Origin: Euonymus europaeus
Lineage: Eukaryota > Streptophyta > Magnoliopsida > Celastrales > Celastraceae
DNA: 64,000 nt
Direction of reading: 5' to 3'
NCBI GenBank assembly: GCA_963580455.1
Contig: OY756970.1
Coordinates: 19,654,001-19,718,000, forward strand
Positions 23,332 to 36,090 of this stretch are shown piece by piece. The position numbers were made by a program, and so were the translations under genes. The stretch's first letter is position 1. Every line of letters starts with the position of its first letter. A model generated the notes under the pieces. The model was not told the DNA's origin. It saw only the letters and a list, made by a program, of their open reading frames with translations, and did not search any database.

Positions 23332-23800
23332 CTAAATGAGCTTGACAGCTGATCAAAGTAATCAAGTTCAGTAGCTTTCATGCCCTTATTCCTAGCACGA
23401 ACCATCCAGTGCAATTGTGGCGTTGTTACAATTCCCATGTCATGAAAAACTGATCCGATAATTGAACTAATTCCCTTCCAATCAAGAATAAAATAAAGGA
23501 AAACCCTTAAAAAAGAGAGAGAGTGAAATTCCACAACTTGAGTGCAATTAAAAAAGGCTATACTTGTTTGGCAGCATCAAGCGAAGGGCTCCCAGTCCTG
23601 AGACAGCATAGCGCCACTTGGGTCTGCAATCTTGACGCCATTATCAGAGACCTTGTTGTGTGAGGCAGTGATCATCAGCCCAATCACTGATCGGGTTTTC
23701 AGGGATATAAATTTCGCCAGTATCCCAACCCTGAACACCGTCGATTGGAGGATTGATGCATCTTCTATGAACCCAGACGTCCCATATGACAGCCGCACTC
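23332..23800 (-). pseudogene. Phosphoacetylglucosamine mutase (AGM/PAGM, DRT101) truncated pseudogene
   Basis: The intact enzyme interconverts GlcNAc-6-P and GlcNAc-1-P on the way to UDP-GlcNAc. Part A (23800-23564) begins at a CAG acceptor and reads VRLSYGTSGF, then VGILAKFISLK and the phosphoserine-loop motif GLMITASHNKVSDNG, then DPSGAMLSQDWEPFA. It then meets TGA. One base out of frame it continues as LDAAKQ, which in the family lies tens of residues further on, so an internal deletion joined the two. A retained 89-bp intron (23563-23475) leads to part B (23474-23332): GISSIIGSVFHDMGIVTTPQ and VRARNKGMKATELDYFDQLS, ending at a plausible donor. No later exon is visible downstream. The C-terminal sugar- and phosphate-binding domains are missing, so it cannot make an active enzyme. 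Confidence 0.87.
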
Positions 23801-24773
23801 CTGCGATGTAAAAAGTACAAAAAAAATGGGATCAAAATTTGTAAATTGAGATACAGTAAGAGGAGCTGAATGAGAACCTCGTGGAGGAGGAAAGCGAGAG
23901 CATTAGTCGAGGAGGAGTGAACTTTGTTCTTCGTTCATGGCGATGGAGCTCCGCACAACGACAAACCCAGATGAAGACTCGTCAGTTCTTTTTGGTCTCG
24001 TCACTGGGCTTGCAAACGTGGGTACTAACCAGGTTTTACGTAGCTGCTGGACGTACCGTCATTTTTGTGGGCTGCCAAACAATTAAAGGCCCGTTGCGGC
24101 AATCTAAAACGTAAACGGGGCTTCAAGACGTGACTCCAAACAGGCACTAACCTCAGTCGATGAAGACGCGACGTTCCATCTCCGCTCTGTCCCACTGTCA
24201 CCCCTAAATTAGTAGCTAAAAGAAAATCAAATATATTTTTTTTAAAAAAACTACTTGTAGAATAGGCAAAAGTACAAAATACCAGAAACAACCCAATCGA
24301 TAGAACCCACGTAGGAACAAGGCCCTACTTCTTAGCCCCACAAGGCCACAAACCCAGTTACCAGACCCTGACGCAGACGTGTTCTCCGCCATGCAACAAA
24401 ATGCCCAATTTCACTCTCTCATGTATTACTCTTCCTCATAAAACAAACGACCTCGGCCCCAAACCCAATTTCTCTCCTTCGTTATTCCCACCTTTCTCAA
24501 TAGGATTCTATTCAATCTCTTCTTGAATCACAGAAGGAATTTGATTCGTGATTGCTTTTCTTGTTCGAATATTTTGATTTCCCTGCGAATAATTAGGGTT
24601 AGGGTTAAGGTGGTTGGGAATTGCTAGGGTTTGATATTGGGGGGTTTTGGTATCAATTAAGCTGATTTTGATTAATTTCGATTCAGGATTAATATCAGAT
24701 GTGGGGAAGTTATCAGTACGGTGCCTCGTGATCGCGAGCGAGCCGTCAAATTCAGGGGCGGTTTGGAAATTGT
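23801..24773. other. Region upstream of UPL3, including its leader
   Basis: Bases 23801-24300 hold no gene; a segment near 24080-24120 has a loose palindrome around GGCCCGTTGCGGC. From about 24380 the sequence becomes CT-rich (AATTTCTCTCCTTC, CTTCTTGAATC). It contains AATTAGGGTTAGGGTT near 24592-24607, typical of plant 5' leaders, and runs into the UPL3 start codon. I could not fix the transcription start. Confidence 0.5.
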
Positions 24774-27700
24774 ATGGAAACTCGGAGCCGGAAGCGGTTG
24801 GAGGCCTCCTCAACAACGCCTTCTTCATCTTCCTCTGCCGGTCCAACCACCCGTTCTAATAAACAAGCACGTCTTTCTGCCACAGTGTCCTCCACCTCCT
24901 CTTCGTTCGCCAACGTAACGCCGGCTCGTACCATTCGCTCCCGTGCGTCATCTCGTTCTGTTGCCCTCACTGCAGCTGCCAACACCACCAACGCTACTGC
25001 TCTAATGGACTCAACGGTTGATTCATCCCATGGGTTAAGACGTGATCGCCGGACTAGAAATTCTGATAGGGACGGTCCTGCCAGTAATGATAAAGGCAAA
25101 GAGAAAGAGCACGAAGTTAGGGGGAGAGATAGGGACCGGGACAGAGAAAGGGAGGCCGAGAGAATGCTGGGTTTAAACATGGAATCTGGACACAGTGGGG
25201 ATGACGATGATAACGACAGTGAGGGTGGAGTTGGGAGTTTGCACCAGAATCTGACATCTGCGAGTAGTGCGCTACAGGGGCTGTTGAGGAAGCTTGGGGC
25301 TGGACTGGACGATCTGCTTCCATCTTCAGGTGTGGGCTCGGCTTCGTCGTCGCACCAGAGCGGGAGGCTGAAGAAGATTCTGTCTGGATTGCGCGCTGAC
25401 GGGGAGGAAGGGAAGCAGGTCGAGGCATTGACCCAGCTCTGCGACTTGCTGTCTATTGGGACTGAAGACTCTCTTAGCACCTTCTCTGTGGACTCTTTTG
25501 TGCCGGTGCTTGTTGGACTGCTTAACCATGAGAGCAATCCTGATATCATGTTACTCGCTGCCAGGGCACTTACTCATCTATGTGATGTGCTTCCATCCTC
25601 TTGTGCTTCTGTGGTGCATTATGGGGCTGTTTCATGCTTTTGTGCAAGGTTGCTCACTATTGAATACATGGACTTGGCTGAACAGGTTAGTAATTTTGAA
25701 TGGAAATGTACGAAAGTTGATATTTAATTAAATATTGATGGTATTTCTCGTGGTCACTTTTACTGGGATTGGAAAAAAATGGTTGATGACTTGATGTGTT
25801 TAAGTAAATGTGAACTGTTTTTGGTCTAAGCTTGCGTCCCTAGAAGGAGCATGTCCTGGTCAGAAGAAGAAAATACAGCTTATTGGAAGTGGCAATGGTA
25901 GCTATTAGATATGGGCATATGGATGAGACTATTATGTGAAGTGGAAATAATTAACTGTTTGGGTGTTACTTTTGCCCTTTATCGTATGATATTAATGGTC
26001 TTTATGATCTATGCAGTCTCTGCAAGCACTGAAGAAGATATCTCAGGAGCACCCAACTGCATGTCTGAGAGCTGGGGCTCTTATGGCAGTGCTTTCATAT
26101 CTGGATTTCTTCTCCACCGGTGTCCAGGTACACATATTGTTTCAGTTGATCTTCTTTATTGAGAGACGATTTCATTCTGCATCTTTGATTCTCATGAGAT
26201 TCTCTGACTTTTTTTTTATGTAATTTTCTATTTAAGGTTATTTATTTATTTATTGTATATCGTGCTTCAGCGAGTAGCATTGTCTACAGCAGCAAATATG
26301 TGTAAGAAGCTTCCTTCAGATGCAGCTGACTTTGTGATGGAGGCTGTTCCCCTCTTGACAAATCTTCTCCAGTATCATGATTCAAAGGTAAGGATCTTAC
26401 AACCACAGGAATCATTGCATAGTTTGAATCAGAACAAGCTGATGTTCCTCTGCATTAAATTCCTGTTAATCTCATACAAATTAGTGAATTACTGTGTTTG
26501 TAGGTTTTAGAGCATGCATCTGTTTGCTTGACTAGAATAGCTGAGGCCTTCGCGTCCTCTCCAGATAAATTAGATGAACTATGTAATCATGGATTGATCA
26601 CACAAGCTGCTTCTCTAATCTCCACCGGTAACTCTGGTGGGGGGCAGGCATCTCTCAGTGTGCCAACGTATACGGTAGCTTCAAGTGATTTTTGATTCAA
26701 TATTTTTTCCTGCTTGAAAATTATAGTTCTGACTTTGGGGGCATGCAGGGTCTGATACGATTGCTTTCTACTTGTGCGAGTGGGTCTCCCTTGGGAACCA
26801 AAACCTTATTGCTCCTCGGTATCAGTAGAATTCTTAAAGATATTCTATCAGGCTCTGGTGTTTCTGCTAATGCTTTTGTTTCACCAGCTTTAAGTCGACC
26901 AGCAGAGCAGGTACTTACTGTTTCTTTCATTAGCATTTGTAATATCTTCTTCCTCTCTGGCTGATGTGTACTGGGGTTCAGTTGTTTTGTTCTCCCAAAA
27001 CTTCCTTTGTGTGAATTTATGCAATTTGTCTGTAATTACCAAGAGAAAATTACCTCTTAAACTCTAAATTTTATATAATATATGAAGTGCTGGACTAAGA
27101 AGAAGCTGCTACATAACTTTAGTTTTTTCTTGTGTGTATGTTATTAGAATATTTCTAATTAATTTTTAAAATAGGTTTACTTGAGTAGGGATCTATTTTT
27201 ATGCTACCTTTTTTTTTGAACATCTGTAAGAACTGATGCCAAAAATTTCTAAAATATTTATCTTCTGATGCTGTGAGACACTTGGTGGAATGCTTTAAAT
27301 ATGATGCAAACATGGCTAGTGAACTTGTCTCTTTGTGAACCTCCATTCATATTTTCTACAATTCTAATAGCTCCTGAAGTGCATGCTATTGAAATGACTG
27401 CATTTGTGGGGATTGAAACTCTTCCAGCTGCATTTGTGGCTGATGGTCCATAATTGGATTATTGGTTTGTGTTGCTGCTTTAAGAATTAAAGCTTCGAAT
27501 TGTAGATAAGGAAATGACTATTGATAGTGCTAGAACGTGCCTTTTATTTGTTTGCTTGAGTTGGGATTCTTATCAGTTACCTGCAATGTGGCATGCGATC
27601 CTTCTTGGTCTTTTAGTAACTGACAGATTTGAGTAGTAGTTGTTAGATAGATCTTGCATCATGATTTCTGCCATGTCATGAATTTGGTGGGTCATGCTAG

Positions 27701-30700
27701 GTTCTGAATGACTGAATCTCCATCTCCCGATTTACTGCTTTCTGTTTAGATATAACTATTATTACTATTGTTGTTGTTAATATTATTATTTACTTTTTTG
27801 CCAGATTTTTGAGATTGTGAATCTAGCAAATGAGCTTCTCCCTCCCCTGCCACAAGGAATGATTTCCCTCCCAGTGAGCTCCAATATGTTTGTTAAGGGG
27901 TCTATTGTGAACAAGTCTCCTGCCAGTAGTTCTGGAAAGCAAGATGACATAAATGGTAATGGTCAATTGGCTTCAGCTCGTGAGAAGATATTAAATGATC
28001 AACCTGAGCTTCTGCAGCAATTTGGAATGAATCTTCTCCCTGTTTTGATTCAGGTTGGTTTCAATCTTACTTTGTATGTTTGGTTCATTGCTTTTGTTTG
28101 TAGTTATGTGATATTATTGGTTTTCTTCTCAACCAGATCTATGGTTCTAGTGTCAATAGTCATGTTCGCCACAAATGTCTCTCAGTTATTGGGAAGTTGA
28201 TGTATTTCAGCCCTCCCGAGATGATTCAATCTTTATTAAGTGCGACAAACATTTCAAGGTATACTTATTTTGTAGTAATGATTGGGTTGTTTGTGAAATA
28301 ATGGTCTGTGTGCTGACCAATTCTCACTTTTTTTAAATTTCGGGTCAATTAGTTTTTTAGCTGGTGTTCTGGCATGGAAAGATCCACATGTTTTGGTTCC
28401 TGCTCTCCAAATTGCTGAGATTCTTATGGATAAACTTCCTGGGACTTTTTCAATGATGTTTGTGCGGGAAGGTGTGGTTCATGCTGTTGACCAGCTCATC
28501 TTAGCTGGAAATCCAAATACTGATTCTGCCCAAGCATCTTCTGCTGAGAAGGACAATCATTCATTGGCAAGCATGTCATCTCGCTCCAGGCGCTATCGAC
28601 GACGAAGTGGAAATTCAAATCCTGAAGGAAACTCTGTAGAAGAATCCAAAAATCCTGTCTCAATTGGATCACCTTCAAGTGCGGTAGATATACCAAATGT
28701 TAATACCAGTCTCCGCATGACAGTCAGCTCATGTGCCAAAGCTTTTAAGGACAAATTCTTTCCTTCAGAGCCAGGGACTGTTGAAGTTGGAATTACTGAG
28801 GATCTTATACATTTAAAGAACCTTTGCATGAAGTTAAATGTTGGTGTTGATGACCAAAAGACCAAAGCGAAAGGGAAATCTAAAGCTTTTGAATCTCGAC
28901 CTTCTGAGAACTCTGCCAATAAGGAAGAATACTTGATTGGGGTGATATCTGAGATGCTAGCTGAACTAAGCAAAGGGGATGGTGTATCAACTTTTGAGTT
29001 CATCGGCTGTGGTGTTGTTGTAGCTTTGCTTAATTATTTTTCGTGTGGCTACTTTTCAAAGGAAAGGATATCGGAAGTGAATCTTCCCACGCTTCGGCAA
29101 CAAGCACTTCAAAGGTTTAAATCATTTGTTGCTGTAGCACTTCCTTCGAATATGGATCACGGAAGTGTAGCTCCGATGACTGTCCTAGTTCAGAAACTTC
29201 AGAATGCTTTGTCTTCCTTGGAGCGCTTCCCTGTTGTTCTTAGCCATTCATTGAGGTCGTCCACTGGAAATTCTCGTCTTTCTTCTGGATTAGGTGCATT
29301 ATCCCAGCCTTTTAAGTTGCGTCTATGTCGAGTCCAGGGGGAAAAGTCTCTCCGCGATTATTCTTCAAACGTGGTACTTATTGATCCATTAGCAAGCTTG
29401 GCAGCTGTTGAAGACTTCCTCTGGCCCCGGGTTCAGCGAGGTGAATCTGGTCAAAAGCCCTTGGCAGCTGCAGGGAACTCCGAGTCGGGTGCCACAGCTG
29501 CTGGAGCTGGCACTTCATCTCCATCTATTTCAACTCCTGCTTCAGCTGCTCGTCATCAGTCTATGAGATCCAGGACGTCTGTTAACATTGGAGATACATC
29601 TAAAAAGGAACCATTACAAGAGAAAAACAATAGCTCTTCGAAGGGAAAGGGTAAAGCTGTTTTGAAGACCGCTCAAGAGGAATCAAGGGGGCCTCAAACA
29701 AGGAATGCTGCTCGTAGAAGAGCTGCCCTAGATAAAGATGTGCAGGTGCAACCTGTAATGGTGAATGGGGAGTCTAGTTCTGAGGTATGTTGCATCGCAA
29801 TATTGTGCAATTTTTTTTAACCATGATGGTTTGTTGAATGTTGGTGTTTGTTTCTTGTGGTTGATTATCATAATTCACTTTAGATTTTGACTTAATTTAG
29901 TACTGACTAGATGTAGTTTCTAATTGGAAATGCACTCTTTTATGTCATCAGTTGAAAATGCATAGTCAATTTAAACATTTACAATAACAAAAAGTTGTTG
30001 TCGATTAGCATAATTGACAATATGTGTAGCATTCTCCCCTTTCTCTTATCTTGGTAATCTTGCTTTCTACTGATTTCTGCTGCTATATCATGATGTAGGA
30101 TGAGGAATTGGATGTATCACCTGTTGAGATTGACGAAGCGCTGGTGATTGAAGATGATGATATCTCTGATGATGAAGATGATGACCATGATGATGTATGT
30201 TGTCTGAACCCTTTATCTCAGTTCAATTATTAGCCCGAGATGTAGGATATCAAATTTGAACCCCTATCTTTATTGTTTCCTGTTCCTTTTCTCTCCTTTA
30301 AGGATGTTGTATTGGTGAAGAAACCTTCGGGTATTCTCAAGTTATTTGTACTGCTCTGTTTGGGACATTTGGAAAATGTGGTTAGTTTTTGGCCCATATT
30401 TTTGGAGTTCTTACAGAATAGTTTGGGAGTAGGAACATGCTGCCCTGCTAAAGAAATTATGGCTATTACATGGAGCATTTTCACATAACAGGTGTAAAGA
30501 TATTTTCGCTTTTTACTTTTAGGATTAGCTGAAAAGGATCCATGATAGAAAGAAAGAGAAAATTGTTAACTTGAAGTGTGAGGAATCGATGTGGATTTTG
30601 TGGGAATAAGCCCTTGTGCTTTGTAATGATTCTGTAAAGCTTGGAAATTTTTATTTTAAATTTTTTTGGATCAATCCAATTTTAAAGGTGAATTAAAATG

Positions 30701-33700
30701 GATAAAGATCCTAGGCGTATTGTATATATAAAGTTGAAGATAGCTAGGTAAAATATTGGCTTTTGTAGGTGTGTGTTCTCTTTCTTTATTCCCCATTGCC
30801 TACCTATAAAAAGAGAAAAAAGTGAAATCTTGCTTTTACTGGTCCCTCCTTAGAAAACAGGCTGGTGAATTAAATAGTTACTCTCTTCTTTCCTGTCTTA
30901 TTAGACGCATTTTAAGTTCTCTGTATAACCTTGCAAGAGCAACAGTGAAAATTGTTCACCTTTGTTTTTACAATTTCTCTTACTTGGCTATCTGTGGTTT
31001 ACCTTGGCCTCCACAAACAGGTTCTAGCAGATGATTCTCTCCCGGTTTGCTTTGCTGACAAGGTACATGATGTAAAATTGGGAGATGCACCAGAGGATAG
31101 CACTGTTGCATCAGCAACTAGTGATAGCCAAACCAATCCCGCTTCTGGTTCTAGTAGCAGATCTGCTACTGCCAGGGGCACAGATTCTTCTGATTTAAGG
31201 GGTGGAACTGCATATGGTTCAAAAGGTGCAATGTCATTTGCTGCTGCTGCCATGGCTGGGCTTGGATCTGCTAATGGCAGAGGTATAAGGGGAGGCAGAG
31301 ATCAGCAGGGGCGTCCTTCCATTGGTGGTTCAAATGGCCCTCCAAAACTAGTATTTACTGCTGGTGGGAAGAAACTTAACAGGCATCTAACTATCTACCA
31401 AGCAATTCAACGGCAACTCGTGGTCGATGATGACGATGATGAAAGATATGGAGGCAGTGATTTCATATCCAGTGATGGAAGCCGGCTGTTGAGTGATGTA
31501 TATACTATTACATACCAGAGGGAAGATGGCCAAGCTTCTGGTGGGGGGTCTATTTCTGCAATTACATCAATGTCTGCAAAATCTGGCTCTTTGAAATCCA
31601 ACTCCGATTCTCATTCGCAGCAGATGTCACTTTTGGATAGCATTTTGCAAGGTGAACTCCCTTGTGAAATTGAAAAATCAAATCCTACTTATACTATTTT
31701 GGCACTTTTGCGAGTACTAGAGGGTCTGAACCAGTTGGCATCTCGTTTAAGAGCCCAAATAGTTTCTGGGAATTTTGCCGAGGGAAAGATTTTGAGTTTA
31801 GATGAATTGAGTATTACTGGGGTTAGGGTTTTGCCTGAGGAATTTATTAACAGCAAGCTCACTCCTAAACTAGCTAGGCAAATTCAGGATGCACTTGCTT
31901 TGTGCAGTGGGAGTCTTCCTTCATGGTGTTACCAATTGACGAAAGCATGTCCTTTTTTGTTTCCTTTCGAGATCCGGAGACAGTATTTCCATTCTACTGC
32001 TTTTGGGTTGTCTCGTGCATTGTATCGTCTTCAGCAGCAGCAGGGCGCCGATGGCCATGGATCAACTAATGAAAGGGAGGTGAGGGTTGGAAGATTACAG
32101 CGCCAGAAAGTTCGCGTCTCTAGGAATCAGATTTTGGATTCTGCTGCCAAGGTAATGGAGATGTATTCTAGTCAAAAAGCTGTTCTTGAAGTTGAGTATT
32201 TTGGGGAAGTTGGCACTGGATTAGGCCCCACCTTGGAGTTCTACACGCTTCTAAGTCATGATCTACAAAAACTTGCTCTAGGAATGTGGAGGTCACACTC
32301 TTCTGATAAATCTTCTATGGAAATCGATGGAGATGAAGGGAAAAAGGATAAAACTAATGAGTCACCTGTGGGTGATGGTGATCTTGTCCAAGCGCCTCTT
32401 GGATTGTTTCCCTGTCCGTGGTCTCCGAATGTTGATGTTTCTGAGGGCAGCCAATTCTATAAAGTTATCGAGTACTTCCGGCTGCTTGGGCGTATGATGG
32501 CCAAAGCTCTTCAAGATGGGCGGCTTTTGGACCTCCCTCTCTCAACAGCTTTTTACAAGCTTGTACTAGGTCAAGTATGTTGATGTGCCTTCTCCTGATT
32601 GGCATTTTATCTCTCTGGGTTGCAAGATAATGGTCGTGTATTCTTTAATTGGTTTTTATGGATCTGATCATTTTTTTTTACCCTTGCAGGAGCTTGATTT
32701 GTATGATATTCTTTCTTTTGATGCTGAAATTGGGAAGACTTTGCAAGAATTTCATGCACTTGTTTGTCGTAAGCATTATTTAGAATCACTAGATGGTGAT
32801 AATCATAATGCAATTGCTGAATTACGTTTTCATGGGGCCCCAATCGAAGATCTTTACTTGGATTTTACTCTGCCTGGCTATCCGGACTATATATTGAAAA
32901 CCGGGGATGATAATGTATAGAAGCACCCCTGTAATTTTTTACTCTAATTTTCTCGTTAATGTTTACTCTTAAAGATAATTAGACACATTCATTATAATTT
33001 TCAGGTAGACATCAACAACTTGGAGGAGTACATATCCTTGGTAGTTGATTCGACTGTGAACACTGGAGTTGCACGACAAATGGAAGCATTTAGAGCTGGG
33101 TTCAATCAGGTAGAGTGTTGTAAGTGCTGTCAGTAGTCTTTTTGAATTAATTCAATGAAATTATGTATCATGTTCTTTTGGACTTGCATCATTTGCATTT
33201 GGATAGTGATGTGCTTACGTATTGCATAGTTTATACCGTCATCATATCGTCTTTATGTTGTGATGCATGAATGTGGCTAATTATTTTCTCTGTCTTGTTT
33301 ATAAGTATGGCGTACCTGCAGCTGCAATTGACCATTTGGCTTGACAAAATTTGGAATACGCCGGAAACATGTTGAAAAATTATCTGTCTTTGATACATCT
33401 ATTGGGAACTCACTTCATACCGGTGCTCAAGCTTTGAAACTTATCAAATAGAGTTTGTAACTTGTATATTTGATATCAAAACAAAAGGATTAATATGTAG
33501 TAAAACATGGTTAAAGTTTTGGGATATGCATTTTAACAGTCAAGAGGATGTCGTGTGATGATCAGAGTTGTTAAAAGCGCGCGTAAGCGAGCTTAAGCGC
33601 TAAAGCGAAGCGATCAGAAGCCTTAGCGCCTTGATCGCTTCGCTTCTGCGTGTTTTGTCGAAGCGCGATTAAGCGCGCTTACTCCCGCTTTTGTGAGGCG

Positions 33701-36090
33701 CTTACAGGCGCCTAATACTTGCTGTGTTGAAGCCATAAAAGTACAACAAAAATAGAAACCCTAGCCTACCTCTGCGAGTCTCTTTTCCTCTTCTCTCTGC
33801 GTCGCGCCAGTCGCGATCCTCTCCTCTCTGTGTCGCGCCAGTCCCGATCCTCTCCTCTCTGCAGTCGCGCGAGTAGCGATCCTCTCCTCTCTGGCAGTGG
33901 AGCAAGTTGCAATCCTCTCTGAGTCTCTGGCAGTCGCGCGAGTGACAAGTCTCGACATCTCCTCTCTGGTATTGTATTCTGGGTCTATGAAAATGCAGGA
34001 AATCAACTTTTTTGCTGCAGGGTTACAAAAGCGCGCTTAAGCTAGAGCCTAGCGCCTTGAAGCGCTATGAGGCCTCTGGCGCTTTGCAGCGCCTAGGGCT
34101 TTTAACAACTCCATTAAACTCCGAGTGCGTTCTTATTTATTGCCAATGCTTTTTATTAGAAATATGTTAAGTTTGTACAAATTTGTCCTTTTTTTATTCT
34201 CTGGAATTAGTTGTAGTGGGAGTACACTCTTTAATCTTTGGTCTAATGGCATGCCCGATGTTAATGTTGGGTTGATGCTGAATCCTGAATGTTTTAGATT
34301 TGATAGTTCTTATATGTGTGTTTGCACCCCCTCCGAGGCTTTCTACTTGCGCAAGTCGTGCAGCTCGGTACCACACTGTTCAAAGGGTGGGAGTTCTTAT
34401 TCCTATCCCCGCCGTCAAACAAAGTAAAAGGGGGTTAGAGAATGTTTACTAACAACAAAATTGAGCCAGAAATATTGATGACACAAACAAGGTTTGGAGT
34501 TCTTTTCTGTTTTCCTCCAAATCTTCGGATCTGTCTGGTCCATCCCTTTCTCATGATTGTTTCGATGGCCATGGTTTTTTTTGCATGTTAAATGATGTGC
34601 ATTGTTGTCTACTACAATGAAGAGATTTTGGGTACTGTGGTATTATTGACATCACTTTCCCTTGCATCTCCTGTTTTGTGCTCTTTTTTTTGGCTTAATG
34701 TTTTGTGTATGATGTCTTTTTCCTGTATATACGTGTTGGGACTCATTTGTCGTTCTGCATAATGATCAGGTCTTTGACATCTCATCATTGCAAATATTTA
34801 CTCCACATGAGTTGGATTATTTGCTTTGTGGACGGAGGGAGTTGTGGGAGGTAATTAGCTTTTACACTTGTGTGAACTTGTGCTATGGACTATTATGATT
34901 ATTAGTTAATCACGAAACTCATGTTTTAAAACTTTTGCAGCCTGATACACTTGTGGACCATATAAAATTTGATCATGGCTACACTGCGAAGAGTCCTGCA
35001 ATAGTTAATGTATGCCTTTTACCTTACCTATAGAATGTGTTACTAAGCGAGCTAATTCTGTTTAGTTATGTAACCTATTTATCCTCTTGTTTATGATGTC
35101 TTTAGTTGCTTGAGATTATGGGAGAACTTACGGCAGAGCAACAACGGGCATTCTGCCAGTTTGTGACTGGCGCACCTAGGCTTCCACCTGGCGGTCTGGC
35201 AGTGCTGAATCCAAAGCTGACCATTGTGAGAAAGGTATGCTACAAGTCATTTGATATTTAGACACATACATGGACCAAACAAAGTCAGTGAGTGGACAGA
35301 CTTCTGTTATTCTCTAAATTTGTTTGAACGAATTCTTGAATTTCTGAAAGTGTTCACTTGTGATAAACATGACTTTCAAATTTTTTGTGCCAAATATGAC
35401 TTTCAAATGTGAATTTGTGATTTCTTTATTCAAAGAGAAATTTTTTTGATAGCCTATAGGTTGTAGTGATCTTGACGTAAAATACTTGAATAGAAATTTC
35501 ACTGATAAAAGTATATTTATGGACAAAAATCTTTTAAAAGGAATGTGTGGAATTCGCTGAGAAAAAGGGGGATGGGATGGGGGCACAATATGAACATTTT
35601 TTTTTTAATATGAATGTGATGTTTCAAAGCCGAAGCCGAGAAAAAAGGGAGATGTGATTGGGGGGTGCAATATGAACATGTTTTTGTTTTCAAACAGAAA
35701 AATACAAGGTAAGAGCTGCCTGCTTATGTGAGCGGTATGGTATTCATGGTTGCAATTTGTGGTGCAGCATTCTTCGACAGCAGGTCCTGCCGCATCGAAT
35801 GGAACTGGTCTTACAGAATCTGTGGATGATGACTTGCCGAGTGTCATGACCTGTGCTAATTATTTGAAGCTTCCTCCTTATTCTACCAAGGTACTAATTA
35901 AATATATTTTTTACTGGTAAAAAGTTGAAATTGAATTTTGTTTGTAGTTTTATACTTTCATTATTGTTTAGAATTTGGTTATTACACATTTCCGACTACT
36001 GACGTTTTTTTTTGCTTTGAACAGCAAATAATGTACAAGAAGCTACTCTATGCTATTAGTGAAGGCCAGGGGTCTTTCGATTTGTCATGA
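24774..36090 (+). CDS. UPL3: HECT-type E3 ubiquitin ligase UPL3 (KAKTUS)
   Basis: UPL3 accepts ubiquitin from an E2 on a HECT cysteine and passes it to substrates; in Arabidopsis it controls trichome branching and degrades GL3/EGL3. Seventeen exons (24774-25685, 26017-26127, 26271-26387, 26504-26674, 26749-26910, 27805-28053, 28137-28258, 28353-29784, 30099-30194, 31021-32574, 32690-32914, 33005-33109, 34770-34850, 34941-35009, 35106-35234, 35768-35890, 36025-36090) join in phase to 1907 residues; AtUPL3 has 1888. The order is a low-complexity basic/Ser N-terminus, an armadillo-like region from about 160 to 700 (for example [20 protein letters not shown] and [18 protein letters not shown]), an acidic run ([11 protein letters not shown]) near 1115-1124, and a HECT domain from about 1510 to the end. 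The catalytic Cys is about residue 1874 in [17 protein letters not shown], and the C-terminus is GSFDLS. The start [12 protein letters not shown] matches the family. No lesions were found. Intron 12 (33110-34769) carries a mobile element. Confidence 0.97.
33565..34111. mobile_element. GC-rich TIR element (hAT-like, non-autonomous) in UPL3 intron 12
   Basis: The ends are inverted repeats starting GAGTTGTTAAAAGC. Both subterminal regions (33575-33715 and 34025-34100) are packed with GCGCTT/AAGCGC words in both orientations, a structure known for hAT transposase binding. The interior is a CT-rich minisatellite. Length is 547 bp. The 8-bp flanks (GATGATCA and CATTAAAC) do not match, so no hAT-size target duplication is visible; it may have decayed, or the ends may be slightly misplaced. 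There is no transposase frame. Confidence 0.6.
33790..33975. repeat. Minisatellite of about 30 bp inside the intronic element
   Basis: About four to five degenerate units of the type GTCGCGCCAGTCGCGATCCT followed by CTCCTCTCTG are arrayed head to tail. They create long overlapping minus-strand open frames with an [13 protein letters not shown] repeat, which are artefacts of the repeat. Confidence 0.75.

Noticed and set aside
23332..23800. Functional phosphoacetylglucosamine mutase gene
   Set aside because: An internal deletion shifts the frame at WEPFA, the reading hits TGA, and all C-terminal exons are absent.
24752..25549. Long minus-strand open frame of 265 codons, Ser/Pro/Leu-rich
   Set aside because: It is the reverse complement of UPL3 exon 1, whose plus-strand reading matches the family from METRSRKR onward. 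The minus frame has no recognisable domain.
33702..34006. Overlapping minus-strand frames with an [13 protein letters not shown] repeat, resembling an arginine-rich repeat protein
   Set aside because: They come from a short CT-rich minisatellite inside a transposon in a UPL3 intron and are open in several frames, as expected for a tandem repeat.
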